A program made the translations under genes and the position numbers. A DNA stretch of 64,000 nt from an uncultured Parabacteroides sp. GTDB lineage: Bacteria > Bacteroidota > Bacteroidia > Bacteroidales > Tannerellaceae. Location of the stretch: positions 1 through 64,000 of the forward strand of contig UQLN01000019.1 of the NCBI GenBank assembly GCA_900541965.1, given 5' to 3'. A model generated the notes under the pieces. It ran no database searches. It saw nothing but the letters and a program-made list of their open reading frames with translations, and had not been told where the DNA came from. Below are positions 53,215 to 63,251 of the stretch, one piece after another; the stretch's first letter is position 1; every line of letters starts with the position of its first letter.

Positions 53215-54276
53215 CTAATTTTCCTCCTGATTTTGCAGTGCCATTAACAGTCCTATCACTTCCGAATAGTTCTGCCGTCCGGCCGGAATGTTATTTCCTT
53301 TAAGAAACCAGTTGTAAACAGTGTCCTGCATTTCTCCGATAAAAGGACTGTATAACGCTTGCCAATAGGTATTTTTCTTATTATACAAATCTCTTATCTC
53401 CGGTGAAATTGTTTGTACCCACTTATTAAAATCCTCTTCTCCCAATAGTTGATAAGCATTGCTCAAGACATAAGGCAACAATCCGAAATAACCCGAAAAA
53501 CGGATTTCGGGAACAGCCGAACCGGTGCAAACCAGATATCCATACAAATTCGCTTCCGCTTCACTGGCCATACCCAATACATGCGCCATTTCGTGGGCAT
53601 AGGTAAACGGGTACTGGACCGGCAACAAATCACGGTTCAGATTAAACTCATTCAGAAACGGCCCCATATACCCTAACACTCCCACTTTGCTCATCAACGA
53701 AGATATCAACATAGGTTTCATACGTAAATGCTCGCCCGGTTGGTTCAAGGCAAAAAACGGTGCTATCTCTTTATATTCTTTTTTTACTTCTTCCGCCACA
53801 ATTTCCGGTGCTATCTCCTCGAACGAAAGATACGATTTATTCAACGAGTCCGTATAGGCAGTAAGAAAAGCATGGAAATCTTCTTCAGAATATGCCACAT
53901 AAGGTATCTGCGTGCGGGCATAAAAATCCATCCGGAAATAATTCAATCCCCATGCCAGATAGAACCAGATATATACCCACACTAAATATTCCAGCATACG
54001 TCCGGCTGTTGTTTTCCACGAACGTCGTCTGACAACAGCATAGACAAGATAAATCAATAATCCGGCTATACTCCCGTAAATAAAACAATCCCCTACGGAA
54101 AAGGGGAATAGAGATGAAAAACGGGACAATACCGCCGAGAAAAAAGGATATATCTTCCGGGCGTACCATTCTCCTAAAACCGGAAACCTCATCACAACCC
54201 AGACAGCAACCAATAAAACAACCTGGATAATCCAACGGATACGTATCTTTTTCAACCAATCTTTACTTTGCTTCAT
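53215..54276 (-). CDS. DUF3810-family membrane protein
   Basis: 353 residues from the ATG at 54276; the frame is open 38 codons further upstream, but that part lies inside the kinase gene and its promoter, and MKQSKDWLKKIRIRWIIQVV is a natural start. Three membrane segments (about 14-30, 58-80, 92-112), then a long soluble domain with FTYAHEMAHVLGMASEAEANLYGYLVC, that is HExxH followed by EAEAN, a gluzincin-like metallopeptidase motif. DUF3810 has no established function; the motif suggests a membrane-bound zinc peptidase. A promoter box ends five bases before the ATG. Confidence 0.85.
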   Translation of the reverse strand: MKQSKDWLKKIRIRWIIQVVLLVAVWVVMRFPVLGEWYARKIYPFFSAVLSRFSSLFPFSVGDCFIYGSIAGLLIYLVYAVVRRRSWKTTAGRMLEYLVWVYIWFYLAWGLNYFRMDFYARTQIPYVAYSEEDFHAFLTAYTDSLNKSYLSFEEIAPEIVAEEVKKEYKEIAPFFALNQPGEHLRMKPMLISSLMSKVGVLGYMGPFLNEFNLNRDLLPVQYPFTYAHEMAHVLGMASEAEANLYGYLVCTGSAVPEIRFSGYFGLLPYVLSNAYQLLGEEDFNKWVQTISPEIRDLYNKKNTYWQALYSPFIGEMQDTVYNWFLKGNNIPAGRQNYSEVIGLLMALQNQEEN

Positions 54277-54281
54277 ATAAA

Positions 54282-54313
54282 CAAAGATAGCAAATCCCTG
54301 TTCACTCTCCAAA
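54282..54313 (-). promoter_or_regulatory. Promoter of the DUF3810 gene, within the end of the kinase gene
   Basis: On the minus strand: TTTG (54313-54310), 20 bases, TATCTTTG (54289-54282), then TTTAT and the ATG at 54276. A full -33/-7 match with only five bases before the start codon, predicting a leaderless transcript. Confidence 0.65.
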
Positions 54314-56383
54314 CGGATGTATAAACACAAACCTCGCTCCCAAGGTATAATCAGGGTCAATAGCGAGCGAACCTCCAAAACAAGTGGCAATCGTACGGCA
54401 AATAGCTAATCCCAACCCGGCACCTTGTTTAAATTCATCAACCTTTTCGAAACGGTTGAATATACTTTTCTGTTTGTCCAAAGGTACGCCACTTCCCGTA
54501 TCGGTCACAGAGAATACGACCTGCTTTTTTTCATGGTCTACTTGATAATCGAGATTAATTTCTCCTTTTTCCGTATATTTTGCCGCATTGGTGAGTAGAT
54601 TCAATAACAGTTGTTGCAACCGTAACGTATCGGTCTTCATTACAAAATCCTTATCTGAAAAAGTAAGAGTCAGATTCACACCCGGCTTTACTCTCTGCCG
54701 CATACTATCCTGCGCTTTCCGGCAACACTCATAAATAGAATATTCCTGCAAAACAAGCGTGAAAGATTCCGACTCAATTCGCGATAAATCAAGTACATCA
54801 TTCACCAAATCCAACAACAGGTTTGTATTATCACTGATAATCCGGACATAATCTTTTTTATCTTCCTCACTCGCTTCCGGCAGCAATGCCGAAAAACCGA
54901 CTATCGCATTTAAAGGAGTTCGTATCTCATGGCTTATATTGGCAACAAATGCCGTTTTAAGCCGGCTTGATTCTTCAGCCTGCTCCTTTGCCACGCGTAA
55001 TTTACCGGAGGTATCTATCAGTATCTCCCGTTCCTTTTGCAAGTCATCTTTCAGCAAACGGATATGACGGGCATACCGGAACAAAAAATAAAGTAATACC
55101 AACAAAAGGGATGAAAAAACAAGAGAACCGGTCAACTGACGTTGTTTTTGAGACAATTTTTCCTTTTGATACAACAGCCTCTGCTCCTGCATCTTCTTCT
55201 CATTCAAATTATGCAAGGTTTGAAGCTGATTTAACTGACGTGTAAAAGAAGTGATATTGGATTGCTCGATAAAAGACAATAATTCAGTGCTTGTTGCCAA
55301 TGCCTCATCCTTTTTTCCGGCACTTTTCAATATATCCACCTTTAATTTAAGAGGGTCTATGGAATAATCCACCTCCAATACCTTATCGATTTCCCTGACA
55401 GCTCTCTGATAATCTTTTATAAAAAAATAATACCGTGCCAATGACAGATTATGAATAGAAATCAAATAACCATCATTCCTGTTTTTTTCATGCAAATAAG
55501 CGTTTGCCTTTCTCATGGCTTCTTCCGCTTTAGCGCGATTGTGTTCAGCCACATACAAATCCATATAATTGGAATATAAAATGCAATATTTACTCCGGAA
55601 CGGATAATTCATCCATTGGGTATCCTTTTCGCCCTCCATTTTCCGTAATAAAGATTCGAAATATTCAAGTGTGGAACGGCTTTTCTCCAATTCATTCAAC
55701 CTTAAATAAGAAATTAACAGATACGACATAATCTGAATTTCATAATCAGGTTGCCCTCCCATCTCTTTTAAAAGGGCAAGTCCTTTTTCAAAAGCAGAAA
55801 CAGCATCGCGGTCACGACCGATTACCAAATAAATCATTCCTAAATATTCATTACTGGAAACAGCCCCTTGAGAATTACCGGTTTCATCTGCCAACATCTG
55901 GAGGCGCACAGCTTCATTCATCGCTAACTCATATTCCCCGCTTACCAAATAGAAACGACAATAATAATTAAGGAAGTCAAAAGATGCAGTGGGAGTTTCC
56001 CCATGTTTTTTTATTACCGAATCCAATATGCCGCCCCAAAACAACAGGCTGTCCTGCATATTTCTATTACAATAATAACGTCCCAAAGAAGAAACAGCAT
56101 GATAAAAATAAGACATGGAATCGACATTTTCCGCCAATTGTGCCAACTGTTCCAAATAAGCAGGTTCGGAAGAAGTCTCCCAAGACAACATGGACAGTCT
56201 GTATAAAGCCTTTAACTTTGTATTCGCATCGGTTGCATTCCGAAGAACAACCGATAGACTATCCATCTTCGCCTTGCTTTGATTTTCAATAAATAACTCT
56301 TCCAAACCATAAGCATTTACGTCCAATAAAAACAGACATAAAAACAAAAACAACCCTCTTACATATATGCATTTCTTCCTCAT
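54302..56383 (-). CDS. Sensor histidine kinase with periplasmic TPR region (FimS-like layout)
   Basis: 693 residues. Signal/anchor (1-25), a periplasmic all-helical TPR-like region to about residue 400 (for instance SNEYLGMIYLVIGRDRDAVSAFEKGLALLKEMG), a membrane segment (about 420-436), HisKA with FVANISHEIRTPLNAIVGFSALL (His485) and HATPase with LLNLLTNAAKYTEKG, VTDTGSGVPLDKQKSIFNRFEK and GAGLGLAICRTIA. No receiver domain is fused. In Porphyromonas gingivalis the kinase FimS also has an N-terminal TPR region and controls fimA; this gene lies directly downstream of a fimbrial operon, which fits. No cognate response regulator is in the window. Confidence 0.92.
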   Translation of the reverse strand: MRKKCIYVRGLFLFLCLFLLDVNAYGLEELFIENQSKAKMDSLSVVLRNATDANTKLKALYRLSMLSWETSSEPAYLEQLAQLAENVDSMSYFYHAVSSLGRYYCNRNMQDSLLFWGGILDSVIKKHGETPTASFDFLNYYCRFYLVSGEYELAMNEAVRLQMLADETGNSQGAVSSNEYLGMIYLVIGRDRDAVSAFEKGLALLKEMGGQPDYEIQIMSYLLISYLRLNELEKSRSTLEYFESLLRKMEGEKDTQWMNYPFRSKYCILYSNYMDLYVAEHNRAKAEEAMRKANAYLHEKNRNDGYLISIHNLSLARYYFFIKDYQRAVREIDKVLEVDYSIDPLKLKVDILKSAGKKDEALATSTELLSFIEQSNITSFTRQLNQLQTLHNLNEKKMQEQRLLYQKEKLSQKQRQLTGSLVFSSLLLVLLYFLFRYARHIRLLKDDLQKEREILIDTSGKLRVAKEQAEESSRLKTAFVANISHEIRTPLNAIVGFSALLPEASEEDKKDYVRIISDNTNLLLDLVNDVLDLSRIESESFTLVLQEYSIYECCRKAQDSMRQRVKPGVNLTLTFSDKDFVMKTDTLRLQQLLLNLLTNAAKYTEKGEINLDYQVDHEKKQVVFSVTDTGSGVPLDKQKSIFNRFEKVDEFKQGAGLGLAICRTIATCFGGSLAIDPDYTLGARFVFIHPFGE

Positions 56384-56407
56384 AAAACACGCTTAGCTTT
56401 TGATTCT

Positions 56408-56437
56408 CAAAGATAACAGCTTTTACTTGCAATCCAA
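56408..56437 (-). promoter_or_regulatory. Promoter of the TPR histidine kinase gene
   Basis: On the minus strand: TTGG (56437-56434), 18 bases, TATCTTTG (56415-56408); ATG at 56383. So the kinase can be expressed apart from the fimbrial operon. Confidence 0.6.
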
Positions 56438-56469
56438 TACTATTACAAACAGAATGACTTTTTTACCTG

Positions 56470-59400
56470 TCAGCTATTTGTATCCCGGACACATCTTACA
56501 TACCCTTTCCCCCCGGATGATATAGCAACCATATTCTTTCCATTGTAATCCACACAAAAATACTCAGGATTCACTGATGTGCTCCGAATGCCCAGCGTGC
56601 ATGTCCACATATCTAAATCCGTACCGGAGAACCACAAAGAAGAAGAAGAAGTCAGGTTAAACAACATTGCCAACGCTTCGCTTGCGTTCGGTAAACGCCA
56701 TGTTCCTTTATCCGAACGGTCTTCCTGCTCGGAATAATCACGACATAAACATGAAGCCTCTTCCCAGGAAACTCCCTCAGTGGCCAAAAGACTTTTTGCA
56801 GTAATAAAACCGTGGCACGGCCGGGCGGCAGCCTGGAATAAAGTATGGCTAACCAACGCACCGGTACCTATGTATGAACGTATGCCGGAAGTATTGTATT
56901 TGTTAAAAGTTATAGTATAATTCACATTTGCCGCATCCGGCTGAGGACTGATAACCGCTATTCCTTCATGCGCATAGTCACTAACCGAACCGGTATATGG
57001 AGGAGTTTCCTTTAATACCGGAGGAATTCCCAGATTACGTGCACAACGTATATAACTTCCGTTCAGAAACGCCTGCGTCAATATTGAGCCATCCTGCTTC
57101 AGCCACTTCACGGAAGGGCCATCATCCGCCATCAGGAAACACTGTCCTTTCGAACTATTTCCCGTGCTGGTTACATAACAAAGTTTTGTACTTTTCAATA
57201 ATTTATTTTGGTAAAGAGGCTCATCCATCAGGAATGCACCCATATAAAGATTCATGAACTGGAAACGGGCAGGTACATACCATAAGATTTCTTCATTATC
57301 GATAACCCCGTTCCGGTTATTGTCCCGATTACGTGAAAGTGCAGCTACTGTAATATAACGGCTACTCCATTTATTCTTTTCCCCCTTTCCCCCGCCGGAA
57401 GTACGGTCGTCATACGGAAAAAGAAGGTTTGCCCCTTTCCAGGAAAAATCGCTTCCTATAACCGACAATGCCACCGGATTTTTCCAAAGTCCCCGCAATG
57501 TATTATCCAATCCGTCGACATCTCCTTTTACATCATTTTGGGTAAAAGGATACTGTTGGCCTATGTCTACATGATAATTTCCCCCATATTCATCCGTATG
57601 TTCAATCCCATAAGCCTTCATCGCCAATTGCTGTCCCGACTGTAACGGGGAATAGATTGTCTGAATGGAACGTTGCCTGATATTCAATCCCGAACGGCTA
57701 AAAAAACTCTGCCCGTCCGGGCTCAAATAATTCTTCTGGAAAATACTCATTGTACGATCGTCCGTATTACAAAAACGCGCCCACAATGTATTGGAAGTCG
57801 TACCAGTTACCGGATTTTGCGTATAATAATACTCATCCACATAGATTGTAAAATAACGGTTCAGATAGAACTTTTCCCCTCCGTCCAATTCGATATACGG
57901 ATTATCCGGATCTGCCTTATTTATATTTTTTCCGGCACTAACTGCACTGTTATACGTATTTACCCACGATTGCAGGTTCTGTAACAACATAAGGGGTCCC
58001 CATAACTGTACCGGATTACCGGACGAACTTTCTTCCGGGCTTATATCATAAGTATATGTATATGGCAAGCCGTAACCGGCACCTTCTGCCACCCGTCTCC
58101 ACATACCATCAGTCATAGCTCCGGACAAACCATTCCCCAGATACGCAAAACGCACCCAACCGTCGTCCAAAGCCGGTGCACGATTGCTACTCCCATTATC
58201 AAATAATTTAACTTCCACCGCACCTCCGGTAAAAGGCGTACTTACCGTATAAAGGTATTGTGCGCTTGTCGTCCGTATATGTGAGGCTACCGTTTCAAGG
58301 TTCAGCATAATCAAACGTTGTTCATAATGTGCATCGGCCTGCAGGTCAAACTCGGAGTCAACAACATTCCCTTCTGCAGCCGGCTGATTTTCGGTTCCGT
58401 TCATTGCTTCCACCCGGATATTATCGACACCACTCACCGTTACATTATAGGAATAAGACGAATTGCGCAAAATACGGAAATCATTCAATTTATCCAGAGC
58501 ATCATTGCCGGATGCAGCAGAGACATCGTCCCTGTTTTCCTTGCCGATATATCCTAAATGAATCAGATAGGTAACATTAGCGGCACGTTGCTGAACCAAA
58601 TTGCCTTCTTCCACCAGTTTTTCTCCCGGGTTATAGTATTCCCCTTTTAATACCACATAGGTGGCAGCAGAAGGTGCATACAGGAAAGAACCATCTTCCT
58701 TTTTCTTTTCACGCAAGGCAAAAGCCTGATCTGCGTTTGTAAAATCAGGGATTCCCATTGCCACCTTTACCGCCTCTATATCAGTAAAAGGAGCAGTACC
58801 CGTTCCCTCCCTGTTTTCCAGGGCATAAAAGGTAAAACTGCTGACAATATCATGATTTTCGCCGGAAACTTCTTCAACAATATAATCCCCTTTCAAATCG
58901 GAGGTCCCCGCCAATTCATCCCCTGCCGGGTCATTCTCCTGCCAATGAACAAAAGAACGTTTGCGCAAGTTCTTCACTTGCCAGGATTTCAGTTTGAAAT
59001 AAGCTCCCTCAGGCATACCTTTTGCCAGTTTCACATGGAATGTTACCTTAGCATCAAGATGATGAAGCCAAATACTACCGTTTACAACCTCACCAGCCGT
59101 CCAACTCTCACCTTTCGTATTACTCCCTCCTTCCCGGTATTTAAGGATTAATTTACCATCCTCCTCATCCAATGCCAGTTTGACCCCATCCGGGCAAAGC
59201 GGATACTGACTTCCACCGCTCGATGATACATTCTGATACAAACTATAAAAATAACCGGAAGAAAGGAGGGAACCTTGTAGACGATCCACCAAAGCATTCT
59301 CTGTATTGCGCATCAAATCCAATTCAGCCGTTACACTTTTCAGTTCCGATTCGGTAGTTACATTATGGAACCGGCTAAGCATATCCTCATTGTTTGCCAA

Positions 59401-59799
59401 CTGATTGGCTGTATTCAGGTTAGCAACAGCAAATATCCGGACGGAATTGCAAGAGACTGCAGGGATACTGACCTGTAACCTGCCGGACACATCATGGGTA
59501 ACATTCCGGGTGTCGGGAAACCACTTTTTAGATAATATCCGACGATTTTCAGTAGTCGCATCCACTACAAAAACATAGAGCGATGATATATTCTTCTCTT
59601 CTTCTTCGGTAGCTCGCGTCACAACATACGAAACGGGTTCGTCCGAACCGACCGGAACTGTCAACATGCCGGGAATTCCCTCTTCCACTTCGATAGAGGT
59701 GCCGGCACCATGCCCCAACATATCGTCACGGCATGAAACAAAAAAGAAAAAGCATGAAAGAAGCACTGACAAAATATAGATATTGCTGTTTTTCATCAC
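56470..59799 (-). CDS. Large fimbrial tip-like lipoprotein (DUF4906-type)
   Basis: 1109 residues with lipoprotein signal ending FFFVSC (Cys23). The N-terminal part resembles fimbrial subunits: EEEKNISSLYVFVVDATTENRRIL, AVSCNSVRIFAVANLNTANQL, and WLHHLDAKVTFHVKLAKGMP. The C-terminal 150 residues read FHGFITAKSLLATEGVSWEEAS, GTWRLPNASEALAMLFNL, WTCTL and ends GGKGYVRCVRDTNS, a lectin-like/DUF1566-type module with paired Cys and Trp. Its size and position at the end of the operon match tip adhesins of Fim/Mfa fimbriae (FimE, Mfa5 class). DUF4906 is assigned from memory of similar proteins. Confidence 0.75.
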   Translation of the reverse strand: MMKNSNIYILSVLLSCFFFFVSCRDDMLGHGAGTSIEVEEGIPGMLTVPVGSDEPVSYVVTRATEEEEKNISSLYVFVVDATTENRRILSKKWFPDTRNVTHDVSGRLQVSIPAVSCNSVRIFAVANLNTANQLANNEDMLSRFHNVTTESELKSVTAELDLMRNTENALVDRLQGSLLSSGYFYSLYQNVSSSGGSQYPLCPDGVKLALDEEDGKLILKYREGGSNTKGESWTAGEVVNGSIWLHHLDAKVTFHVKLAKGMPEGAYFKLKSWQVKNLRKRSFVHWQENDPAGDELAGTSDLKGDYIVEEVSGENHDIVSSFTFYALENREGTGTAPFTDIEAVKVAMGIPDFTNADQAFALREKKKEDGSFLYAPSAATYVVLKGEYYNPGEKLVEEGNLVQQRAANVTYLIHLGYIGKENRDDVSAASGNDALDKLNDFRILRNSSYSYNVTVSGVDNIRVEAMNGTENQPAAEGNVVDSEFDLQADAHYEQRLIMLNLETVASHIRTTSAQYLYTVSTPFTGGAVEVKLFDNGSSNRAPALDDGWVRFAYLGNGLSGAMTDGMWRRVAEGAGYGLPYTYTYDISPEESSSGNPVQLWGPLMLLQNLQSWVNTYNSAVSAGKNINKADPDNPYIELDGGEKFYLNRYFTIYVDEYYYTQNPVTGTTSNTLWARFCNTDDRTMSIFQKNYLSPDGQSFFSRSGLNIRQRSIQTIYSPLQSGQQLAMKAYGIEHTDEYGGNYHVDIGQQYPFTQNDVKGDVDGLDNTLRGLWKNPVALSVIGSDFSWKGANLLFPYDDRTSGGGKGEKNKWSSRYITVAALSRNRDNNRNGVIDNEEILWYVPARFQFMNLYMGAFLMDEPLYQNKLLKSTKLCYVTSTGNSSKGQCFLMADDGPSVKWLKQDGSILTQAFLNGSYIRCARNLGIPPVLKETPPYTGSVSDYAHEGIAVISPQPDAANVNYTITFNKYNTSGIRSYIGTGALVSHTLFQAAARPCHGFITAKSLLATEGVSWEEASCLCRDYSEQEDRSDKGTWRLPNASEALAMLFNLTSSSSLWFSGTDLDMWTCTLGIRSTSVNPEYFCVDYNGKNMVAISSGGKGYVRCVRDTNS

Positions 59800-59817
59800 C
59801 TGAATATTACATTAAGT

Positions 59818-61059
59818 TTATTTAAAATCAGGAAAATCAACCAAAGGAAGCTCACTCCAGTCGTGTGCCTCTACGGTTACGCCTTCCAGTTGAAGCGTAC
59901 TTGTACTGATAGTAGAAATCACCTGATAGGAATGATTACGCAGGAAACCGTAATGTTTTTTACTATTTGCACCTCCGGAATTGTAAAGGGGAGCAGTCAG
60001 CTTACGGGTTATTACTTTATCCCCACTGGTCGCTGTAATATCCAGTGTAATAGAAGGTGCGTTCTCTTCATTGTCACAAAGATATTGGCAAGAACGGAAA
60101 TAAAGGGGAGCATCACTATCCTTATTTGCATAAAGAGCGAGCATGGTGCCTCCTATAGGCTGTTCTCCATTCGTATAGGCAATACCTCCGGCATTTTTGA
60201 AGGCACCTGAACCCGACTCCTTTTCTGCAGACCAGACAAGAGATTCCGTAGGAGGAGTATCCGGCTCATTTTTCTCTTGAAACAAATATCCCTGATGGCT
60301 TGTCCTATCGATAGTTATCGTATTGATTTTAATTTTATCCGTTGAATTTCCGGTAAACAGGAACGAAAACCCGATACGGCAATAGACCCGTTCCAACGGC
60401 ATCTGCATATAAGAAGCCCCGCCTTCCACTTTCATCGATTGTATCATAACCGGGTACTCAAGAGGAGCAGAAAGCCCATCTACAGTCACAACCAAGTCTT
60501 TCAGCAGCTCTTCTGTAGAATATGGAATCGGCACCCTCGGGCGCCCTGTCAGGTAGTCCTTTACATTCTTTACTATTTGGCTATTATAAGCATCAAAAGA
60601 ATTAAAAACTTCCGGATAGGCAGGTTGTAATCGTCCAATATTCGCGATCGCATATAAATTGACATATTCGACTTTTTCCCCTCTATCATTCAGACTAAAA
60701 AGATTACTCTTTACCAGAATAGTATCCCCTTTCACTACTCCCCAATCTTCTGTTTCATATTCACCTAATGGATTTTTTCCGGGTGCATGAAATATATTTA
60801 TAATAGCCATGCTTCCGGAAGAATTTTTTCCCCAGGCTATTCCATAGAGGTCCAACGACTGTATGCCGTCTTCATTTCCAACCGTAGGAACACGCAAATC
60901 CGTATCAACTTTCGTAAAGGCGGATGAAGTAAACAAAATCCGTACGAAGCCATCCTCTTCAGCAGGAACAAGATCATCCGCCAACTCTTTTGCACATCCG
61001 GCAACCGACAGAAAGAGCAGCAAACAAATAATTGGTTTATATAATATACGATATCCCAT
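59818..61059 (-). CDS. Accessory fimbrial lipoprotein
   Basis: 413 residues; lipoprotein signal ends LSVAGC (Cys22). Beta-rich with fimbrillin-like features (GFVRILFTSSAFTKVDTDLRVP, RGEKVEYVNLYAIANIGRLQP, YMQMPLERVYCRIGFSFLFTGN). It is probably a minor shaft or adaptor subunit of the fimbria. The Shine-Dalgarno AGGAG (61071-61067) is formed by the last codons of the upstream gene (GGA GAT TAA), so translation of the two is coupled. 18 bases separate it from the tip gene downstream. Confidence 0.8.
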   Translation of the reverse strand: MGYRILYKPIICLLLFLSVAGCAKELADDLVPAEEDGFVRILFTSSAFTKVDTDLRVPTVGNEDGIQSLDLYGIAWGKNSSGSMAIINIFHAPGKNPLGEYETEDWGVVKGDTILVKSNLFSLNDRGEKVEYVNLYAIANIGRLQPAYPEVFNSFDAYNSQIVKNVKDYLTGRPRVPIPYSTEELLKDLVVTVDGLSAPLEYPVMIQSMKVEGGASYMQMPLERVYCRIGFSFLFTGNSTDKIKINTITIDRTSHQGYLFQEKNEPDTPPTESLVWSAEKESGSGAFKNAGGIAYTNGEQPIGGTMLALYANKDSDAPLYFRSCQYLCDNEENAPSITLDITATSGDKVITRKLTAPLYNSGGANSKKHYGFLRNHSYQVISTISTSTLQLEGVTVEAHDWSELPLVDFPDFK

Positions 61060-61061
61060 AC

Positions 61062-62240
61062 TTAATCTCCTGTAATTTCATCATTATAATCCGGATATAT
61101 GCTTTCTTCCTCCCAAGGGGTGACATCACAAAAAATAGTAGATGGAGAAATACTGATTGTAACCACCAGGAAATCATTCCGTTTCAGATAGGGAAGAGGA
61201 AACAGTTTATCACGTCCGTCGTCGCACACAACATGTATCTGGCTATATTTTGTATCATCGACCAGCCCTTGTAATTTATCATCCGAAAGAGTCGGCCCGA
61301 AATAATTTTCATAAAAATAATGTGTCCCGCGATCAAACTCTTCCCAACGGCCATCATTATACCCACCTTGCTTGCCATATTCAAACCCCACCTTCCTGTT
61401 TAAAACGCACCCTTCCATCATGGATGGAAAATCTACCATCCATTTTCCACCCTGCACCTCATATTTGGGAAATAAAAATGCATCCCTATTACTTTGTATT
61501 ATCTCAAGCGTTTCCAAAGAAAAATTATTACCGGACAGATAACTTTGTGCACGGCAAATCAATTTTATTTTTGCAACGACACGCAACAGGTTGAAACTTG
61601 CAGAGCCGTCATCCAATGTCAAAGTGCCCGGATATCCATGCTGTTCCTGAACTCCATTTTTGTCCAGTTCTATTCTCCCGGTTACACTCATCGACATTGG
61701 AATACCCTTCCCCGTGTTAAGTGCCTGTTCTATCTGGTCGGGAAGGTGCCCGGAAACAAAAGGTAAATACTGTGCCCAATTATCTTGGTGGTCATCAAGC
61801 CTCATTGTCTTCATCTCTTGCAACTCAACCTGCGTATAGCTGGTCAGGTCGTCGCGAAATGAATTTCGGGGATTCGCCACCAGATAGAAACGCTTATTTC
61901 CCGGAGTAACCTGCATGCTAAACGTATAACTGCCATCCTCTTTCCGTTCCATATCATAAAAACCGAACTTCTTTGCTTCACAATACTGGCTGGAACCTAT
62001 ATTGAAAACAAAAACATAAAGCGAATTGATAGTTCTTTCTGCTTCGGTTCCCAGACTGGCATCGTCGGAACCGGAAGGGGCTGCCGCCCGTACCGCCATC
62101 GTTAGCAGGACCTTGCCTTCGGGAACAAGACTGCCATGGTTATCCTCACCGTCAACAGGAATCTCATTGGAACATGACAACAAGACACATATCACCCCTG
62201 CCGGTAAGAAACGAAGCAATCTATTTCGAAACTTTTCCAT
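61062..62240 (-). CDS. Fimbrillin-type fimbrial lipoprotein
   Basis: 392 residues; lipoprotein signal ends VLLSC (Cys23). Matches the P_gingi_FimA/Mfa-type N-domain: GKVLLTMAVRAAAPSG, EAERTINSLYVFVFNIGSSQYC, VTPGNKRFYLVANPRNSF and LPFVSGH. Such proteins are exported as lipoproteins, cleaved by an arginine-specific protease, and polymerise by donor-strand exchange; an Arg in the linker (AVRAAAPSG) could serve as cleavage site. It is either a second shaft subunit or an accessory one. The stop is three bases before the next gene's start. Confidence 0.85.
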   Translation of the reverse strand: MEKFRNRLLRFLPAGVICVLLSCSNEIPVDGEDNHGSLVPEGKVLLTMAVRAAAPSGSDDASLGTEAERTINSLYVFVFNIGSSQYCEAKKFGFYDMERKEDGSYTFSMQVTPGNKRFYLVANPRNSFRDDLTSYTQVELQEMKTMRLDDHQDNWAQYLPFVSGHLPDQIEQALNTGKGIPMSMSVTGRIELDKNGVQEQHGYPGTLTLDDGSASFNLLRVVAKIKLICRAQSYLSGNNFSLETLEIIQSNRDAFLFPKYEVQGGKWMVDFPSMMEGCVLNRKVGFEYGKQGGYNDGRWEEFDRGTHYFYENYFGPTLSDDKLQGLVDDTKYSQIHVVCDDGRDKLFPLPYLKRNDFLVVTISISPSTIFCDVTPWEEESIYPDYNDEITGD

Positions 62241-62244
62241 ATGC

Positions 62245-63237
62245 TTACAAATCTACGGAACCGGGACGCAGTGCCCAGCCATTTATAATAATCAAACTAT
62301 CAAACCAACGGTCACCGTCCAGATAAAGAAGAATGGAATACACATCCTGACGATCTAAATATTCCTGGTCCGATAATATCCGCGCATCCTGCTCATGTTG
62401 CGTCATCAACAGATAGTCAACCAGAGGGATGTCAATCAAGTATCCTCCTCCGGCTTTTTTCCCGATGCGCAAACGCATGGCATCGCCAACTGTGAGGCGG
62501 CTGACGGAAAAGCCGGCTGTTACCTGAGGCAACCTCGGAGCGTTTTCGGACACCCCATCCGAAAGGGCATACGGACGATAAACCAACGGCCGGTCAGGAA
62601 GCAAATCATTATCATGTGCCAGAAGCCCGTTTCCTGCCGGACAATCGATCCGTATATCGAAATCGGAAGCCCGGAGAAGCGAACCATCGCGTTGTTGCAA
62701 AATAATGCGGATCGTGTTCGTATCTTTAATGAGGTTAAGTGTATCTGTCTGTAAGGTTCCCGGACCGAAAACTTCCACAGCTTCCAACCGGCTATGCCAT
62801 AAAGCGGCAAGCGGGCGGTCGCAAGGAACTTCTCCATTATCATTACGATACAACAGAAGCGACAGGTCATTTTCTTCGGAGATGCCGGATTGAAGAGATA
62901 CCGGATTGAAACATCCGCCGTCAAGCCCTGCCCAGACAACAAAACAATAATGTCCGGGAGCAAGCGGCAATATCAATTTATATTCCGAATCGCGTAAACG
63001 CTCTCCTCGATCTGTAACAGTACGGACATATTTCCCATCTTTGTCGAATACATAAACAGAAAGGTCTTCCACCTGATCTGCAAACAAATCCTTGAACTTC
63101 ATATTATAATCATAACGGAAGCGAAGGGCATATTCCTGCGGGCACTCTTCAAGGTATTCCCTGATACAGGAGGTGAATACCGGAAGAAGCATTGACCAGA
63201 CTGCCAACAACCGTAATAGACGAAGACGGGAACTCAT
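62245..63237 (-). CDS. Mfa2/FimB-type fimbrial anchor lipoprotein
   Basis: 330 residues from the ATG at 63237, which begins a lipoprotein signal MSSRLRLLRLLAVWSMLLPV ending VFTSC (Cys24); a frame extension to 63306 would lie inside the preceding gene. FimB/Mfa2 features: ECPQEYALRFRYDYNMKFKDLFADQVEDLSVYVFDKDGKYV, LPLAPGHYCFVVWAGL, LWHSRLEAVEVFG. The anchor holds the fimbrial base to the outer membrane and limits its length. It directly follows the major subunit gene, as in the mfa and fim operons. The C-terminus ends in beta strands (WFDSLIIINGWALRPGSVDL). Confidence 0.88.
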   Translation of the reverse strand: MSSRLRLLRLLAVWSMLLPVFTSCIREYLEECPQEYALRFRYDYNMKFKDLFADQVEDLSVYVFDKDGKYVRTVTDRGERLRDSEYKLILPLAPGHYCFVVWAGLDGGCFNPVSLQSGISEENDLSLLLYRNDNGEVPCDRPLAALWHSRLEAVEVFGPGTLQTDTLNLIKDTNTIRIILQQRDGSLLRASDFDIRIDCPAGNGLLAHDNDLLPDRPLVYRPYALSDGVSENAPRLPQVTAGFSVSRLTVGDAMRLRIGKKAGGGYLIDIPLVDYLLMTQHEQDARILSDQEYLDRQDVYSILLYLDGDRWFDSLIIINGWALRPGSVDL

Positions 63238-63251
63238 CGGACAAAATGAAA

